Shown here: one piece after another, positions 35,847-43,775 of the stretch
Position numbering within the stretch: position 1 is the stretch's first letter
Layout: the number at the start of each line of letters is the position of its first letter
Translations under genes and position numbers: made by a program
Notes under the pieces: model-generated
Database searches by the model: none
Told to the model about the DNA's origin: nothing
The model's input: the letters and a program-made list of their open reading frames with translations, nothing else
NCBI RefSeq assembly: GCF_900096895.1
Contig: NZ_FMYO01000001.1
Span: 434,001 to 498,000 of the forward strand
DNA: 64,000 bases
Reading direction: 5' to 3'
DNA from: Acinetobacter kookii
GTDB lineage: Bacteria; Pseudomonadota; Gammaproteobacteria; Pseudomonadales; Moraxellaceae

Positions 35847-36329
35847 ATGGATCGCAGTATACGACTTGGTCTTATCATTGGTTTTATTGTGACCTTGTCA
35901 CTTTTCCTGGTGGTTTATATGTTTAAACCGCTTCCCCCTTCCCTCCCATCTGCATCATATACAGCCCAGGCAAAAGAAAAACCCTCTCCAGTTGTAGTCG
36001 CTCCTGTTGAAAGGGAAGCTGTATCTGGCACACCAGTTCAAACAGATACAGTGTCGGCATCCAGTCAGGCAACACTCATTCAACAGCGCGACCAATTGTA
36101 TAAAGATTTTGCAGGAATTAGCGACGCGTTGAGTCATGGACAACAACCCGATTTACGTCAGGTAAGCCAAATGCTGGAACAGCAAAAACAGCTGGTTAAA
36201 ACAGGTACGGTTGCTGCGGATGAAGCCATTTCATATTGCCAGTTTTTAAGGCAGATTTTACCTGCCATGGAGCATCAGATTGATCAAAATATTATAGAGT
36301 TAGAGAAGCTTAAGCGTAGCGCTAAATAG
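35847..36329 (+). CDS. Small membrane-anchored protein, unknown function
   Basis: The 160-residue product has one N-terminal membrane helix (LGLIIGFIVTLSLFLVVYMF, about 7-26). A Pro/Ser/Ala-rich linker follows, then a Gln-rich helical domain (about 70-160) with a lone Cys in SYCQFLRQ. Topology suggests an inner-membrane anchor with the helical part in the periplasm. AGGA lies upstream of the ATG. It follows the beta-propeller gene by 80 bases and could share its transcript. It is the last ordinary gene before the phage-derived interval. Confidence 0.65.
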   Translation: MDRSIRLGLIIGFIVTLSLFLVVYMFKPLPPSLPSASYTAQAKEKPSPVVVAPVEREAVSGTPVQTDTVSASSQATLIQQRDQLYKDFAGISDALSHGQQPDLRQVSQMLEQQKQLVKTGTVAADEAISYCQFLRQILPAMEHQIDQNIIELEKLKRSAK

Positions 36330-36422
36330 AAGTACAGTCGTGATGATAAATAATGTTAATGAACTTCTTTTATTAGCGCCTTTTATTTTTCTCTCTAAAC
36401 AAGAAATAAAATGCAAACAGCT

Positions 36423-36539
36423 TTAATCAATCTCTTTCAAACAATCCCGACACACCTTGATTTCTTTATCATCAACCGTGTAGTCAACTTCAGTAGTACC
36501 ATGCAGGCCGAATAAGCACTTTAAGAATTGGAGCATCAT
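36423..36539 (-). CDS. 38-residue CxxC small protein behind a terminator
   Basis: Thirty-eight codons start at tandem ATGs (36539, 36536) with GGGA six to ten bases upstream. The product begins MMLQFLKCLFGLHG, has an acidic middle (TEVDYTVDD) and ends with a CxxC pair (KVCRDCLKEID). A second, frameshifted copy lies at 36985-37105, and the conservation of protein-level features between the copies supports real coding. An intrinsic terminator ends only eight bases upstream of the start, so expression needs read-through. No known family. Confidence 0.5.
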   Translation of the reverse strand: MMLQFLKCLFGLHGTTEVDYTVDDKEIKVCRDCLKEID

Positions 36540-36547
36540 TTTTTCCC

Positions 36548-36582
36548 AAAAAAAAAGTCCCATGCGAGGGATGCATAGGACT
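36548..36582 (-). terminator. Terminator immediately upstream of the 38-residue ORF
   Basis: On the minus strand AGTCC-ATGC and GCAT-GGACT pair with one internal mismatch and are followed by nine T residues, then GGGAAAAAATG. It acts either as the end of a short upstream RNA or as an attenuator for the ORF. Confidence 0.75.
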
Positions 36583-36740
36583 AAAACTAAAGAAACTACA
36601 GCGTTTCAATTTGTTGGCGCATTCTAAATATGTATTAAAAATATATGAATAGCAAAAACTACCAAAATTTATAATAGAAGAAATTTTATAGATAAAACCA
36701 GAATATTTTCATGCCTTGGTTTTATTCATATTCTAGAAAA

Positions 36741-36772
36741 AGAAAAGCCCCGATATATTAATGACGAGGCTT
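36741..36772 (-). terminator. Minus-strand intrinsic terminator
   Basis: AAGCCTCG pairs with CGGGGCTT (one G-U pair) on the minus strand and TTCTTTTTCT follows. No open frame precedes it. It probably ends a short RNA running from about 36812. Confidence 0.55.
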
Positions 36773-36812
36773 ATATGTCGTAATACTTTCGACAAAAGAT
36801 AAAAAATCTTCA

Positions 36813-36850
36813 ATAAAAAAACCTGCTTAACTCTCCAAGATTAAACAGGC
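36813..36850 (-). terminator. Minus-strand intrinsic terminator
   Basis: CCTGTTTAA pairs with TTAAGCAGG on the minus strand with a single internal mismatch and is followed by TTTTTTT. No gene upstream explains it. Confidence 0.65.
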
Positions 36851-36984
36851 TTAATTGCGCTAATATCTTAGAATTTTTGGAGTTATTATTTGTTTTCAGT
36901 GAATATAAGATTAAATTATTTCAACATTGTGAAAATAAAAAAAATATGATTATTAATTTAATTAATCGCATTTTTTTTGATCAG

Positions 36985-37105
36985 TCATTGCTTCACTTCT
37001 GCCAAGCAATAACGACATGCCTTGATTTTTTTCAGCATCAAGCGTGTATTCAATTTCAGTCGCCTCATGAAGACCCAATAAGCCCATTAAGAAACGGAGC
37101 CTTGC
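36985..37105 (-). pseudogene. Frameshifted second copy of the CxxC small-protein gene
   Basis: The segment translates as FLMGLLGLHEATEIEYTLD, parallel to FLKCLFGLHGTTEVDYTVD in the intact copy. After one extra base in a run of seven A (37026-37032 on the plus strand) it continues in another frame as KACRYCLAEVKQ and stops at 36985. The start codons are also replaced (AGG where the intact copy has ATG). A terminator lies directly upstream as in the intact copy. Confidence 0.55.
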
Positions 37106-37117
37106 TTTTCTCCATGC

Positions 37118-37154
37118 AAAAAAAAGCCCACACATGGAAAGACGATGTGGGCTT
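37118..37154 (-). terminator. Terminator immediately upstream of the degenerate copy
   Basis: AAGCCCACA and TGTGGGCTT form a nine-pair stem on the minus strand followed by eight T residues. Its placement relative to the paralogous frame mirrors the terminator at 36548-36582. Confidence 0.75.
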
Positions 37155-37317
37155 GTAAACTAAAAACTCCGGAAGAGCATTCAGAAACTACAGCAGTTAA
37201 TGTTGGTCATTTTATACACTATTCAAGCAACATTCAGTGGCGGAATATATCAAAAATTAAAATATTATTAATTTAATCAAAATTTTAGAACGACTTGATT
37301 AATAATATATTAAATAT

Positions 37318-37356
37318 TAAAAAACCCGCTTAATCTGGGGATGTGATTAAGCGGGT
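37318..37356 (-). terminator. Terminator overlapping a short leader-like frame
   Basis: ACCCGCTTAATC and GATTAAGCGGGT form a perfect 12-pair stem and TTTTTT follows on the minus strand. The left arm lies inside the reading frame at 37330-37392. Confidence 0.8.
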
Positions 37357-37392
37357 GAAGTCTTTGATAGCCATTTTATTATTTTTATTCAT
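37330..37392 (-). CDS. Possible 20-residue leader peptide
   Basis: Twenty codons (MNKNNKMAIKDFTRLITSPD) start at 37392 with AGAGAG upstream. They end with TAA inside the second arm of the terminator stem, so translation to the end would melt the hairpin. This is the geometry of an attenuator. Nothing obvious is regulated immediately downstream on the minus strand except the degenerate unit at 37105-37200. Confidence 0.35.
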   Translation of the reverse strand: MNKNNKMAIKDFTRLITSPD

Positions 37393-37524
37393 GCTGTGCT
37401 CTCTTTAATGTAGTTAAAAGTTATCACTCCAAAGTAAATTACAAAGTATAAAAAATATGCAGAAATAGTTTTCCCCAGTTACTTTTTAGTTATTTTTTGA
37501 TTTTTGTTAGACAATACTCATTAA

Positions 37525-37866
37525 AAATTTAATCTGGGTGGCCCTGATATTGCTTACACAGAAAACATTTCTCAGGGCATTAAAAATGCTTACATTCCTG
37601 TAAGCATTTGTGGTACTTCTCGTCTTTCCGAGTGTGGCTCTGAGGTTGGCGGTGCAAAGATCGTATCGATCAAGGATGTAAGCCCAAAATTGGTATCCGC
37701 TTCTGAATTGGCTCAGCAATATGGAATTAGTGTTGATGCGGTTCGTGATCGCTGTGTAGAGATCAACAAAGGTACTCGTGGCAAATGCCTTTATGATCCA
37801 GAACAAGCGAATTTGATTTTAACCGCTAGGCCTGTGGCTAAGCGAGGACGCAATAGAAAGAATTAA
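37525..37866 (+). pseudogene. 5'-truncated phage-type gene
   Basis: An open frame of 113 codons follows an in-frame TAA (37522-37524) and has no ATG or GTG start. The C-terminal part looks coding (ASELAQQYGISVDAVRDRC, then KGTRGKCLYDPEQANLIL) and resembles a small helix-turn-helix/DNA-recognition domain with a basic tail (KRGRNRKN). It ends 24 bases before the SPFH gene, as in an operon. I read it as the remains of a phage gene that lost its 5' end. Confidence 0.5.
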
Positions 37867-37889
37867 TCATTTTTTATAAAGGGGTAAAC

Positions 37890-38729
37890 ATGCAAAAAAA
37901 GTCATATAAAACTGCTGGTATAGTGGGCACGATCATTGTCGCAATTATTCTGGCCTTAATTATTATACCGGCAAGCTTTACGCGCATCACTGATGCAGAT
38001 GTTGGTATTCGTCAAACGTTCAGTGGTGAAATTGAAGATACCGTACTTGGGCAAGGATTACATCAAACCGTGATTGGTGATGTAATCAAAGTATCAAAGC
38101 GCAATCTTGTGCTTAATGTTGAATCTCAGCCTATTGTAGTTGAAAAGATTCCAATGCAAGATTTTCAACTAAAAGTGAATTACGGGATTGTGCCATCAAA
38201 TGCCGCAATCGCATATAAGACTGAAAAAGCACAGCACATTATTACAGATGATGGTGATGTGTATTTACTAGGTCAGTACGTGCAGTACGTTGCAAACTCA
38301 GCAATCAATGATGTTGTGAGCAAATATAAAGCTTTAGCTGTCAATGACAATCGAGCAGCCATAGAAACTGAAATCAAAAATAGTATTAATGTTAAATTAA
38401 AAGCTCAGGGCAAAGATAAATTTGTCAAAGTTAATGAAATTAACATCTTAAAAGTTTCGCCACCTAAATCTATTTTGGATTCATCATTAGCAATTGTTAA
38501 TTCTCAAAATGCTTTAAAGACAAAGCAAAATGAATTAGAAACCGCACGTGTTGAAACTGAAATTAAAAAAGTACTTGCTGAGAATGCCTCTGAAAAATAC
38601 GTTGATCTCCTTCGTGCTGAAGCTGAAAAAACTAAAGCCGAAGCATTATTGAAAGCAGCTGAAAAAGGCACTTTAAATACGATGGTTATTGTTCCAGACA
38701 AGTTTACTGGTGTAGGTCAATTAAAATAA
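37890..38729 (+). CDS. SPFH/band-7 (prohibitin-like) membrane protein, prophage type
   Basis: The 279-residue protein has an N-terminal membrane helix (GIVGTIIVAIILALIIIPAS, about 9-29). The SPFH domain follows (RITDADVGIRQTFSGEIED to about 190), then a charged coiled coil (KTKQNELETARVETEIKK). Phage-encoded prohibitin-like proteins of this size are found in Acinetobacter prophages with unknown function. It has a good ribosome site (AAAGGGG) and its own terminator. It is the only full-length gene in the decayed island, so it may still be expressed. Confidence 0.72.
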   Translation: MQKKSYKTAGIVGTIIVAIILALIIIPASFTRITDADVGIRQTFSGEIEDTVLGQGLHQTVIGDVIKVSKRNLVLNVESQPIVVEKIPMQDFQLKVNYGIVPSNAAIAYKTEKAQHIITDDGDVYLLGQYVQYVANSAINDVVSKYKALAVNDNRAAIETEIKNSINVKLKAQGKDKFVKVNEINILKVSPPKSILDSSLAIVNSQNALKTKQNELETARVETEIKKVLAENASEKYVDLLRAEAEKTKAEALLKAAEKGTLNTMVIVPDKFTGVGQLK

Positions 38730-38731
38730 TG

Positions 38732-38758
38732 AAAAAGCCCTCGATAAGAGGGCTTTTT
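38732..38758 (+). terminator. Terminator after the SPFH gene
   Basis: AAAAAGCCCTC and GAGGGCTTTTT pair across GATAA. Confidence 0.85.
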
Positions 38759-38776
38759 CTTCACTATCAATTTTAA

Positions 38777-38990
38777 TCACTTTAAAGTTTGATTATTCAC
38801 ATCAGGTTTTTCTACTGATTTAGGTTTGTCCTTAGTAAGTGCTGACGTGTTAACCTCAATAAAATCTGCTTTAGTTCCTACAAGCCAAACGCATTTTACA
38901 ATTCCTAATGCATTAGGCTTTGAAGCAACAGTCTCTTTATGTGCTTACCAGTAATGCCATCAAAACAAGCCAACCATTCGAGTAATGGAA
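38777..38990 (-). pseudogene. Broken phage-type small gene
   Basis: Two pieces of protein-like sequence in different frames adjoin each other. EWLACFDGITGKH (about 38941-38979) is followed by KETVASKPNALGIVK and VWLVGTKADFIEV, ending in a TGA at 38777. One indel near 38941-38946 separates them. Family unknown. The direction matches the integrase remnant. Confidence 0.45.
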
Positions 38991-39014
38991 TTATTAGCTT
39001 AAGCAGGATTCGGG

Positions 39015-39220
39015 TTATTTATGAAAAAGTGTTTTGAATGGGTAATGTTGTTTTATGCCTTGATCTTCAGCAAATTTATTGGCCTTAGGCTCAAGCGCTT
39101 TTTGTGCAGCCCATTGCTCGCATTCTTTTGCAGTATCACGAGTTGCAGATGAACACTTGCATTGATTATGATCTCAATATAGAAAGCTTCTCCACGCTTA
39201 CGAGGCTTCGGTAATTTCAT
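39015..39220 (-). pseudogene. Tyrosine-recombinase (phage integrase) N-terminal remnant
   Basis: An ATG at 39220 opens MKLPKPRKRGEAFYIEI, typical of the start of phage integrases. After a frame change near 39150-39165 the other frame gives CSSATRDTAKECEQWAAQKA and then KANKFAEDQGIKQHYPF, ending in TAA at 39015. The core-binding and catalytic domains are absent. The start faces away from tRNA-Val 140 bases off, the usual layout of an element inserted at a tRNA 3' end. Confidence 0.65.
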
Positions 39221-39301
39221 GACGTAAATTAAACTGCATTATCGGCAAAAATAGCGATTATAAAGATAGTGCAGATAACGGCGAACATTATTCAAGACAA
39301 T

Positions 39302-39341
39302 AAAAAAGGGCTTTAAGCTACTGTTTTCGCTTAAAACCCTT
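39302..39341 (-). terminator. Terminator after tRNA-Val
   Basis: AAGGG-TTTAAGC pairs with GCTTAAA-CCCTT with one mismatch, and TTTTTT follows on the minus strand. It lies 22 bases past the tRNA 3' end. Confidence 0.7.
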
Positions 39342-39362
39342 ATTACATAAGGTTTGGAATCT

Positions 39363-39439
39363 TGGTAGGTATAAGCAGACTCGAACTGCTGACCTCTACG
39401 ATGTCAACGTAGCGCTCTAACCAACTGAGCTATACACCT
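39363..39439 (-). tRNA. tRNA-Val(GAC)
   Basis: The 77-base cloverleaf includes an encoded CCA. The acceptor AGGTGTA pairs with TATACCT. The D-loop has AGCTCAGTTGGTTAGAGC, the anticodon arm CTACG-TTGACAT-CGTAG gives anticodon GAC, and the T-loop has GTTCGAGTC. It is 31 bases downstream of the transglutaminase gene on the same strand, and its 3' end faces the decayed phage island. Confidence 0.95.
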
Positions 39440-39470
39440 AAGTGTTGTGCATCATATTCATTTTTATTTT

Positions 39471-41480
39471 TTAAGACAAGTGCTTTCTATTCTTTTTTAA
39501 CGTATCTGCACAAGTTTTAAGCATTTCTCTAAATTGCTTTATTTGCTCGGGATTTTGCATGAATGAATATTGCTGTTGTTGATAATACTGCGCTGTTTGA
39601 GTAAATATCTGTTGCTGCTCCTGCCCTGCTGTTTCCGCTAAACGATGCATCCAGCTATAAAAAGTTTCTGCAGGCTGCTTGTGTAAGCCGGGTTCCAATT
39701 TTTTCGAAAATTGTTGAATGGCACGCTCATAAGCTGAAACCGACCGACTGTTTCGATACACAATCCAGATAAAATAAATTAACACCACCAGCAGAATACT
39801 GAATAACATAATGATGCTACTGGTATACGCGTTTTGAATACCTAACCTGGACAGCCAGCCTTGCTGCTTTTCGGCATCATAACCCACTACCTTGCTTTGC
39901 CATTGATAACTCGCGTAGTCACTCCAGATGCGCATGTTTTTCATCACTGCAAACTGGCGGTATTTCCACTTTTGCTCTTTGTTGCCCAAAATGCTGCGAT
40001 CACTTTCAATATAATCCTGCATTCCACCATCTATTCGATGGGGCGCAATAATTGCTGTCGGATCAATTCTTTGCCATTTTCCATGCAATAGCACCTCTGT
40101 CCATGCATGTGCATCGAGCTGGCGTACTTCCCAGCTGACACGATCTGGTGCAAGTTGTCCGCCCTGATAACCCACCACCACACGTGCAGGTATTCCAACA
40201 TAACGCATCAGCAAAGCAAAACTGGAGGCATAATGCTCACAAAAACCACGACGTGATTGAAACAGGAATTCATCTATCCGGTTTTCTCCCAATAATCCGG
40301 GATTCAGGGTATATGCAAAGTCATGCTTTTTGTACCATTGCAAAATGTTGTTTATATAGCGCTCGGGTTGCTGTCCGCTCTGCCTGAACATGTCGACTGC
40401 AAACTGGCGTGATTGCTCATCCAGGCGCCCTGGAATTTTGGTATTGATTTGTTCCAGTACGCTGGTTGTGTACAAAGCCTCCTCTTGCACCTGAGCATTC
40501 CCCAGCCATTGCAATGCAATCGGCTGATTCTGCAAAATTTGGCGTACCGGCGTAATACGGCCATCGTGTTTTAACTCATAGTTCCGCTGCAATGGCCGTG
40601 ATTGTTCGAGTCCCATCACCCACATCACATGAGGGTCAGCCGCTAAATACTGATAATCAAAACTGTCTTTGCTGTTCTGAAAACCTTGCATTGAGACGGG
40701 TTTTTCGTTTACAAAACTGCTGGTCCAGGTTTTACCGTCATACTGATCTAACACCATAGCTCGCCAATACAATTCATTGCGGCCTGGCAACTGGTTCATA
40801 TCCCCAATAATTCGAAATGCCAGACTGGTCGACTGTGACAATTCGGCAATATCCCCCGGTGACATGCTGTCACTCATCCCGGTAACACTTTTTTGTACCG
40901 GAATCGGAATCGCCCAAAGTGGCGGCAAGCGCGGAAAAAACACAAACAGCAAGATAAAAAAAGGCAAAGCCAGAATCAGGAATTTGCCCACATGTTTTGC
41001 GTCACTTTGCAATGCGCCGGATGAATTTTGCAATTGCCTGAATTCATGGGTCTGTAAACGGTACAGGCCAATCAGGCAGCTGAGTAAACAGAGCACCACC
41101 ATCAACGCCATCCAGATGGACTGGCTAAACAAGAATGAACTGGCACTGACAAACATGGCAAAATTAAACAGGATAATGACATCGCGCTTATTTTTGCTTT
41201 CTAAGGCTTTGGCAAATAAAAATGTCGATAAAATGGCAACGCCGGCTTCTATGCCAATAAAAGTTTGATAGTTAAAATAAATCGCAGCCAAGGCAATGAA
41301 AGTCAGGATAAAAGTCCATATTCTGGATAAAGCCTTGCTCTGATCTTTTAAGCTATAAAATAAAAAAAGGATCATCAGGGCAAAAATAAGGCTCAATAGC
41401 AGCGGATTAAACACAACCTGTGCCAGAAGTATCAATGACAGAGTCATCAGTATCGAAGTTCTGATCTGTGCATGAATCAT
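39471..41480 (-). CDS. tgpA: TgpA-like membrane transglutaminase/protease
   Basis: The 669-residue inner-membrane protein has six or so N-terminal helices (to about 195, DUF3488). A periplasmic transglutaminase-like domain follows with the triad Cys414 (RRGFCEHYASS), His458 (LDAHAWTEV) and Asp473 (RIDPTAI). A final helix lies near 555-575, ahead of a cytoplasmic tail. The P. aeruginosa homologue TgpA is essential and has a transglutaminase fold in the periplasm. It is the last gene of the MoxR-DUF58-TgpA operon, three bases after the DUF58 gene, and tRNA-Val follows. Confidence 0.87.
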   Translation of the reverse strand: MIHAQIRTSILMTLSLILLAQVVFNPLLLSLIFALMILFLFYSLKDQSKALSRIWTFILTFIALAAIYFNYQTFIGIEAGVAILSTFLFAKALESKNKRDVIILFNFAMFVSASSFLFSQSIWMALMVVLCLLSCLIGLYRLQTHEFRQLQNSSGALQSDAKHVGKFLILALPFFILLFVFFPRLPPLWAIPIPVQKSVTGMSDSMSPGDIAELSQSTSLAFRIIGDMNQLPGRNELYWRAMVLDQYDGKTWTSSFVNEKPVSMQGFQNSKDSFDYQYLAADPHVMWVMGLEQSRPLQRNYELKHDGRITPVRQILQNQPIALQWLGNAQVQEEALYTTSVLEQINTKIPGRLDEQSRQFAVDMFRQSGQQPERYINNILQWYKKHDFAYTLNPGLLGENRIDEFLFQSRRGFCEHYASSFALLMRYVGIPARVVVGYQGGQLAPDRVSWEVRQLDAHAWTEVLLHGKWQRIDPTAIIAPHRIDGGMQDYIESDRSILGNKEQKWKYRQFAVMKNMRIWSDYASYQWQSKVVGYDAEKQQGWLSRLGIQNAYTSSIIMLFSILLVVLIYFIWIVYRNSRSVSAYERAIQQFSKKLEPGLHKQPAETFYSWMHRLAETAGQEQQQIFTQTAQYYQQQQYSFMQNPEQIKQFREMLKTCADTLKKNRKHLS

Positions 41481-41483
41481 GAT

Positions 41484-42410
41484 TTAAGCCTGCGCCAAAA
41501 GTTTTTTGGCCTGTAATAACTGGCTGTTACCCAGACCTGCCGCCAATTCGGCTTGCGGTAAAAAGACGGCATATGCACACTGCATTTGCTCACATTGCTC
41601 AATCAAGCCCATCATGAGGCTTAGTTTTTCTTCATGCTGGGCACTTGGCATATTGCTATAATGAATTTCAATATTCATCTGCTCGTTATGCTGTTCAAAC
41701 ACCTTGATATATAAACCTTGTCCGCGTGCGGCCTGCTTCCAGGATACCGCTTGCAGACGATCTCCCAACTTGAAATTACGCAGCTCGCGAAATTCATCCA
41801 TATCCGGTTCAAAAGTGTGCTGATGCTGCTTGTTTTCCGCATGATAAACGGCCGCTTTAGGCGCTACCCAGGAATATTCTTTTAAATAAAAATAGGTCCA
41901 GGCACGCACCAGGCCAAAAGGATAAACTGAATATACCTGCAGGGCTGGATAATCAAACCGCCCTCTTTTTTCAGTAAAAAAAGATAGGGTCATGCTGTGC
42001 TTCAATTCTGAGATGTAGATTTTTTCCAGATGCTGACTGGTTTTGACCCACAAATAACGCGGCTGCTTTTGCGCTTGCTGAAAATGGAGTTGCAAATCCA
42101 GTTGATGCCCCGCCTGTCCAACTTCATTGACTGAAACTTCAAGCTTAAGCCCATGCAACTGCTTAAAAGTTAAATAAAAGCTGATACATAAAATAGCACT
42201 GACCAGAAAGCAAAAACCCAAAATCAGGTTGTTAGCATAATTTACCCCGGCAATAAAGGTCAGCAAAATCAATACCAGATACAAATAACCTTGCTGATAG
42301 ATAAAAATCAAAATGTCTTTTTGCGAGAGCTGTTTGACTTTTTTAAACTGAAAGCGTTTCGCTAACCATTTTTGCCAGGGCTGGGTCAAAGGTGTAGTCA
42401 AGTGAATCAC
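41484..42410 (-). CDS. DUF58 domain protein
   Basis: The 308-residue protein has two adjacent membrane helices (about 38-85) and the DUF58 core ELRNFKLGDRLQAVSWKQAA, then LYIKVFE. In operons of this type the DUF58 protein is thought to be a partner of the MoxR ATPase and the membrane transglutaminase. It is separated from its neighbours by three bases on each side, so the three are one transcript. Molecular activity unknown. Confidence 0.82.
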   Translation of the reverse strand: MIHLTTPLTQPWQKWLAKRFQFKKVKQLSQKDILIFIYQQGYLYLVLILLTFIAGVNYANNLILGFCFLVSAILCISFYLTFKQLHGLKLEVSVNEVGQAGHQLDLQLHFQQAQKQPRYLWVKTSQHLEKIYISELKHSMTLSFFTEKRGRFDYPALQVYSVYPFGLVRAWTYFYLKEYSWVAPKAAVYHAENKQHQHTFEPDMDEFRELRNFKLGDRLQAVSWKQAARGQGLYIKVFEQHNEQMNIEIHYSNMPSAQHEEKLSLMMGLIEQCEQMQCAYAVFLPQAELAAGLGNSQLLQAKKLLAQA

Positions 42411-42413
42411 CTT

Positions 42414-43376
42414 TTAACTAATATGGACTTGCTGCATCAACTGCAAGGCTTCTGCTTCGCTTAAGCCCATACGATGCGACACCACAGCAGCAAACACTGC
42501 CTGCACATCATCCGGGGTCACATAACTACGCTGTTCAATAAAAGCATGCGCCTGGGCTGCTTTTTTCAAGGCAAGCAATCCACGGGTCGATAAACCATGC
42601 GGTCTTTTGCGGGTTTCAGTCGCCAGATCCAGCAGATAATCCAGCACTGCATCGGCAATATAAACTTGCGCTACCAGCTGTTGAATCACCAGAATTTCAT
42701 GTTCATTAAAAACGTGTTGCAAGGTTGAAATCAGGGCATAGCGGGAATCTTGCTGTAATAACAGTTTTTCTGCCAAACGCGATGGATAGCCCAGTGACAA
42801 GCGCATCAAAAAACGGTCGAGCTGGGATTCGGGCAAGCTATACGTTCCACTCTGGAACAGGGGATTTTGGGTAGCAATTACCCAAAAAGGTTGCGGCAAG
42901 TCATAACGCACTCCATCTACCGTCACCCGTCCCTCTTCCATGGCTTCCAGCAAGGCACTTTGCGTTTTGGGACTGCAGCGGTTAATTTCATCGGCCAGCA
43001 AAATCTGGGTAAAAATGGGTCCCTGCTTGAATTCAAACTGATGTTCTTTTTGATTAAATATGTTCACCCCAATCACATCACTGGCGAGCATGTCATTGGT
43101 AAACTGGATACGCTGAAACTTCAATCCGGCAATATGCGACAAGGCACTGGACAAGGTGGTTTTACCCAGACCCGGCAAGTCTTCAAACAGCACATGTCCA
43201 CCAGACAGCAGACAACATAAAGCCAGTTTGGTCTGTTGTTCTTTATCCAGAATAATGCGGTTGATTTGAGTCAAGAATGCCTGAATTTTTGCCGCAAAAA
43301 ATTCCACCTGAAAATTCAGCTCTTGCTGCGCTGGTGTGAGTTCTTGTTTTTGAACTTTATTCGTACCCCAAATCAC
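42414..43376 (-). CDS. MoxR-family AAA+ ATPase
   Basis: The 320-residue ATPase has Walker A DLPGLGKTTLSSAL, Walker B LLADEINRCSPKTQSALLEAMEEG, quoted in part as LLADEINR, and sensor IATQNPLFQSGTY. The lid region is LSTRGLLALKKAAQA. MoxR proteins act as chaperone-like ATPases for assembly of partner proteins. Here it is the first gene of the operon with DUF58 and TgpA, and the three together probably form an envelope-maintenance module. The upstream intergenic stretch is short (96 bases). Confidence 0.88.
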   Translation of the reverse strand: MIWGTNKVQKQELTPAQQELNFQVEFFAAKIQAFLTQINRIILDKEQQTKLALCCLLSGGHVLFEDLPGLGKTTLSSALSHIAGLKFQRIQFTNDMLASDVIGVNIFNQKEHQFEFKQGPIFTQILLADEINRCSPKTQSALLEAMEEGRVTVDGVRYDLPQPFWVIATQNPLFQSGTYSLPESQLDRFLMRLSLGYPSRLAEKLLLQQDSRYALISTLQHVFNEHEILVIQQLVAQVYIADAVLDYLLDLATETRKRPHGLSTRGLLALKKAAQAHAFIEQRSYVTPDDVQAVFAAVVSHRMGLSEAEALQLMQQVHIS

Positions 43377-43472
43377 ACTCTTTCCTCAATAAAAAACGGT
43401 GCATGATTAACATACACCGTTTTCCGTTTTTTCCAAACAAATCAGAAGATTTCAGACAAACATATCTTCAGC

Positions 43473-43775
43473 TTAGCAAGGACATTTCTTCATTCCGCCA
43501 CTTGCACTTGGATAACGCGCATCCACACAGTGACGGTAAAATGTTTTAGCATCCATTGGAACCAGGTCCGGATGGTTCTTTTCCATATGCTCCAGATAGG
43601 TCTGATAATCCGGTACACCGACCATCAGGCGAAAGCTTTGCTGCAGGCGTTGCCAAATGACCTGAATAGTTTTAATGCCATTCAGCATCAACAGCTTTTT
43701 CGGTTGAGCCAGTACCGTAAACTTGATGATTTTGCCTAATGCCAGTTTCTGGCGAATTTGATCTTTTAGACTCAT
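43473..43775 (-). CDS. YbdD/YjiX (DUF466) family protein
   Basis: The 100-residue basic protein contains the DUF466 core, VPDYQTYLEHMEKNHPD then YRHCVDARYPSA, ending in a Cys pair (KKCPC). It starts within the stop of the CstA-type gene (ATGA overlap), as ybdD and yjiX do with cstA and btsT. It is about 35 residues longer at the N-terminus than the E. coli versions. The family is assumed to assist or modulate the transporter. Its biochemical role is not established. Confidence 0.82.
   Translation of the reverse strand: MSLKDQIRQKLALGKIIKFTVLAQPKKLLMLNGIKTIQVIWQRLQQSFRLMVGVPDYQTYLEHMEKNHPDLVPMDAKTFYRHCVDARYPSASGGMKKCPC

Larger units (their letters stand above)
36330..39362. mobile_element. 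Decayed phage-derived island adjoining tRNA-Val
   Basis: Three kilobases next to the 3' end of tRNA-Val(GAC) contain a frameshifted integrase start and other broken frames. They also hold one intact SPFH gene and several tiny minus-strand units with terminators. The sequence is more AT-rich and gene-poor than either flank. No second copy of the tRNA 3' end was found at the left side, so attachment-site boundaries cannot be given and the left limit is approximate. Confidence 0.55.

Noticed and set aside
36877..37158. 93-codon plus-strand open frame in the phage island
   Set aside because: It runs antisense across the degenerate CxxC copy and its terminator, has a low-complexity Phe/Ile/Lys-rich product and lacks a ribosome site.
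36330..37500. Duplicate of the tRNA-Val 3' end (attachment site)
   Set aside because: No stretch resembling the tRNA 3' half was found on reading the left part of the island, so att sites are not claimed.
37507..37806. 99-codon minus-strand open frame
   Set aside because: It is the shadow of the truncated plus-strand phage gene, whose codon pattern and protein-like C-terminus are much better.
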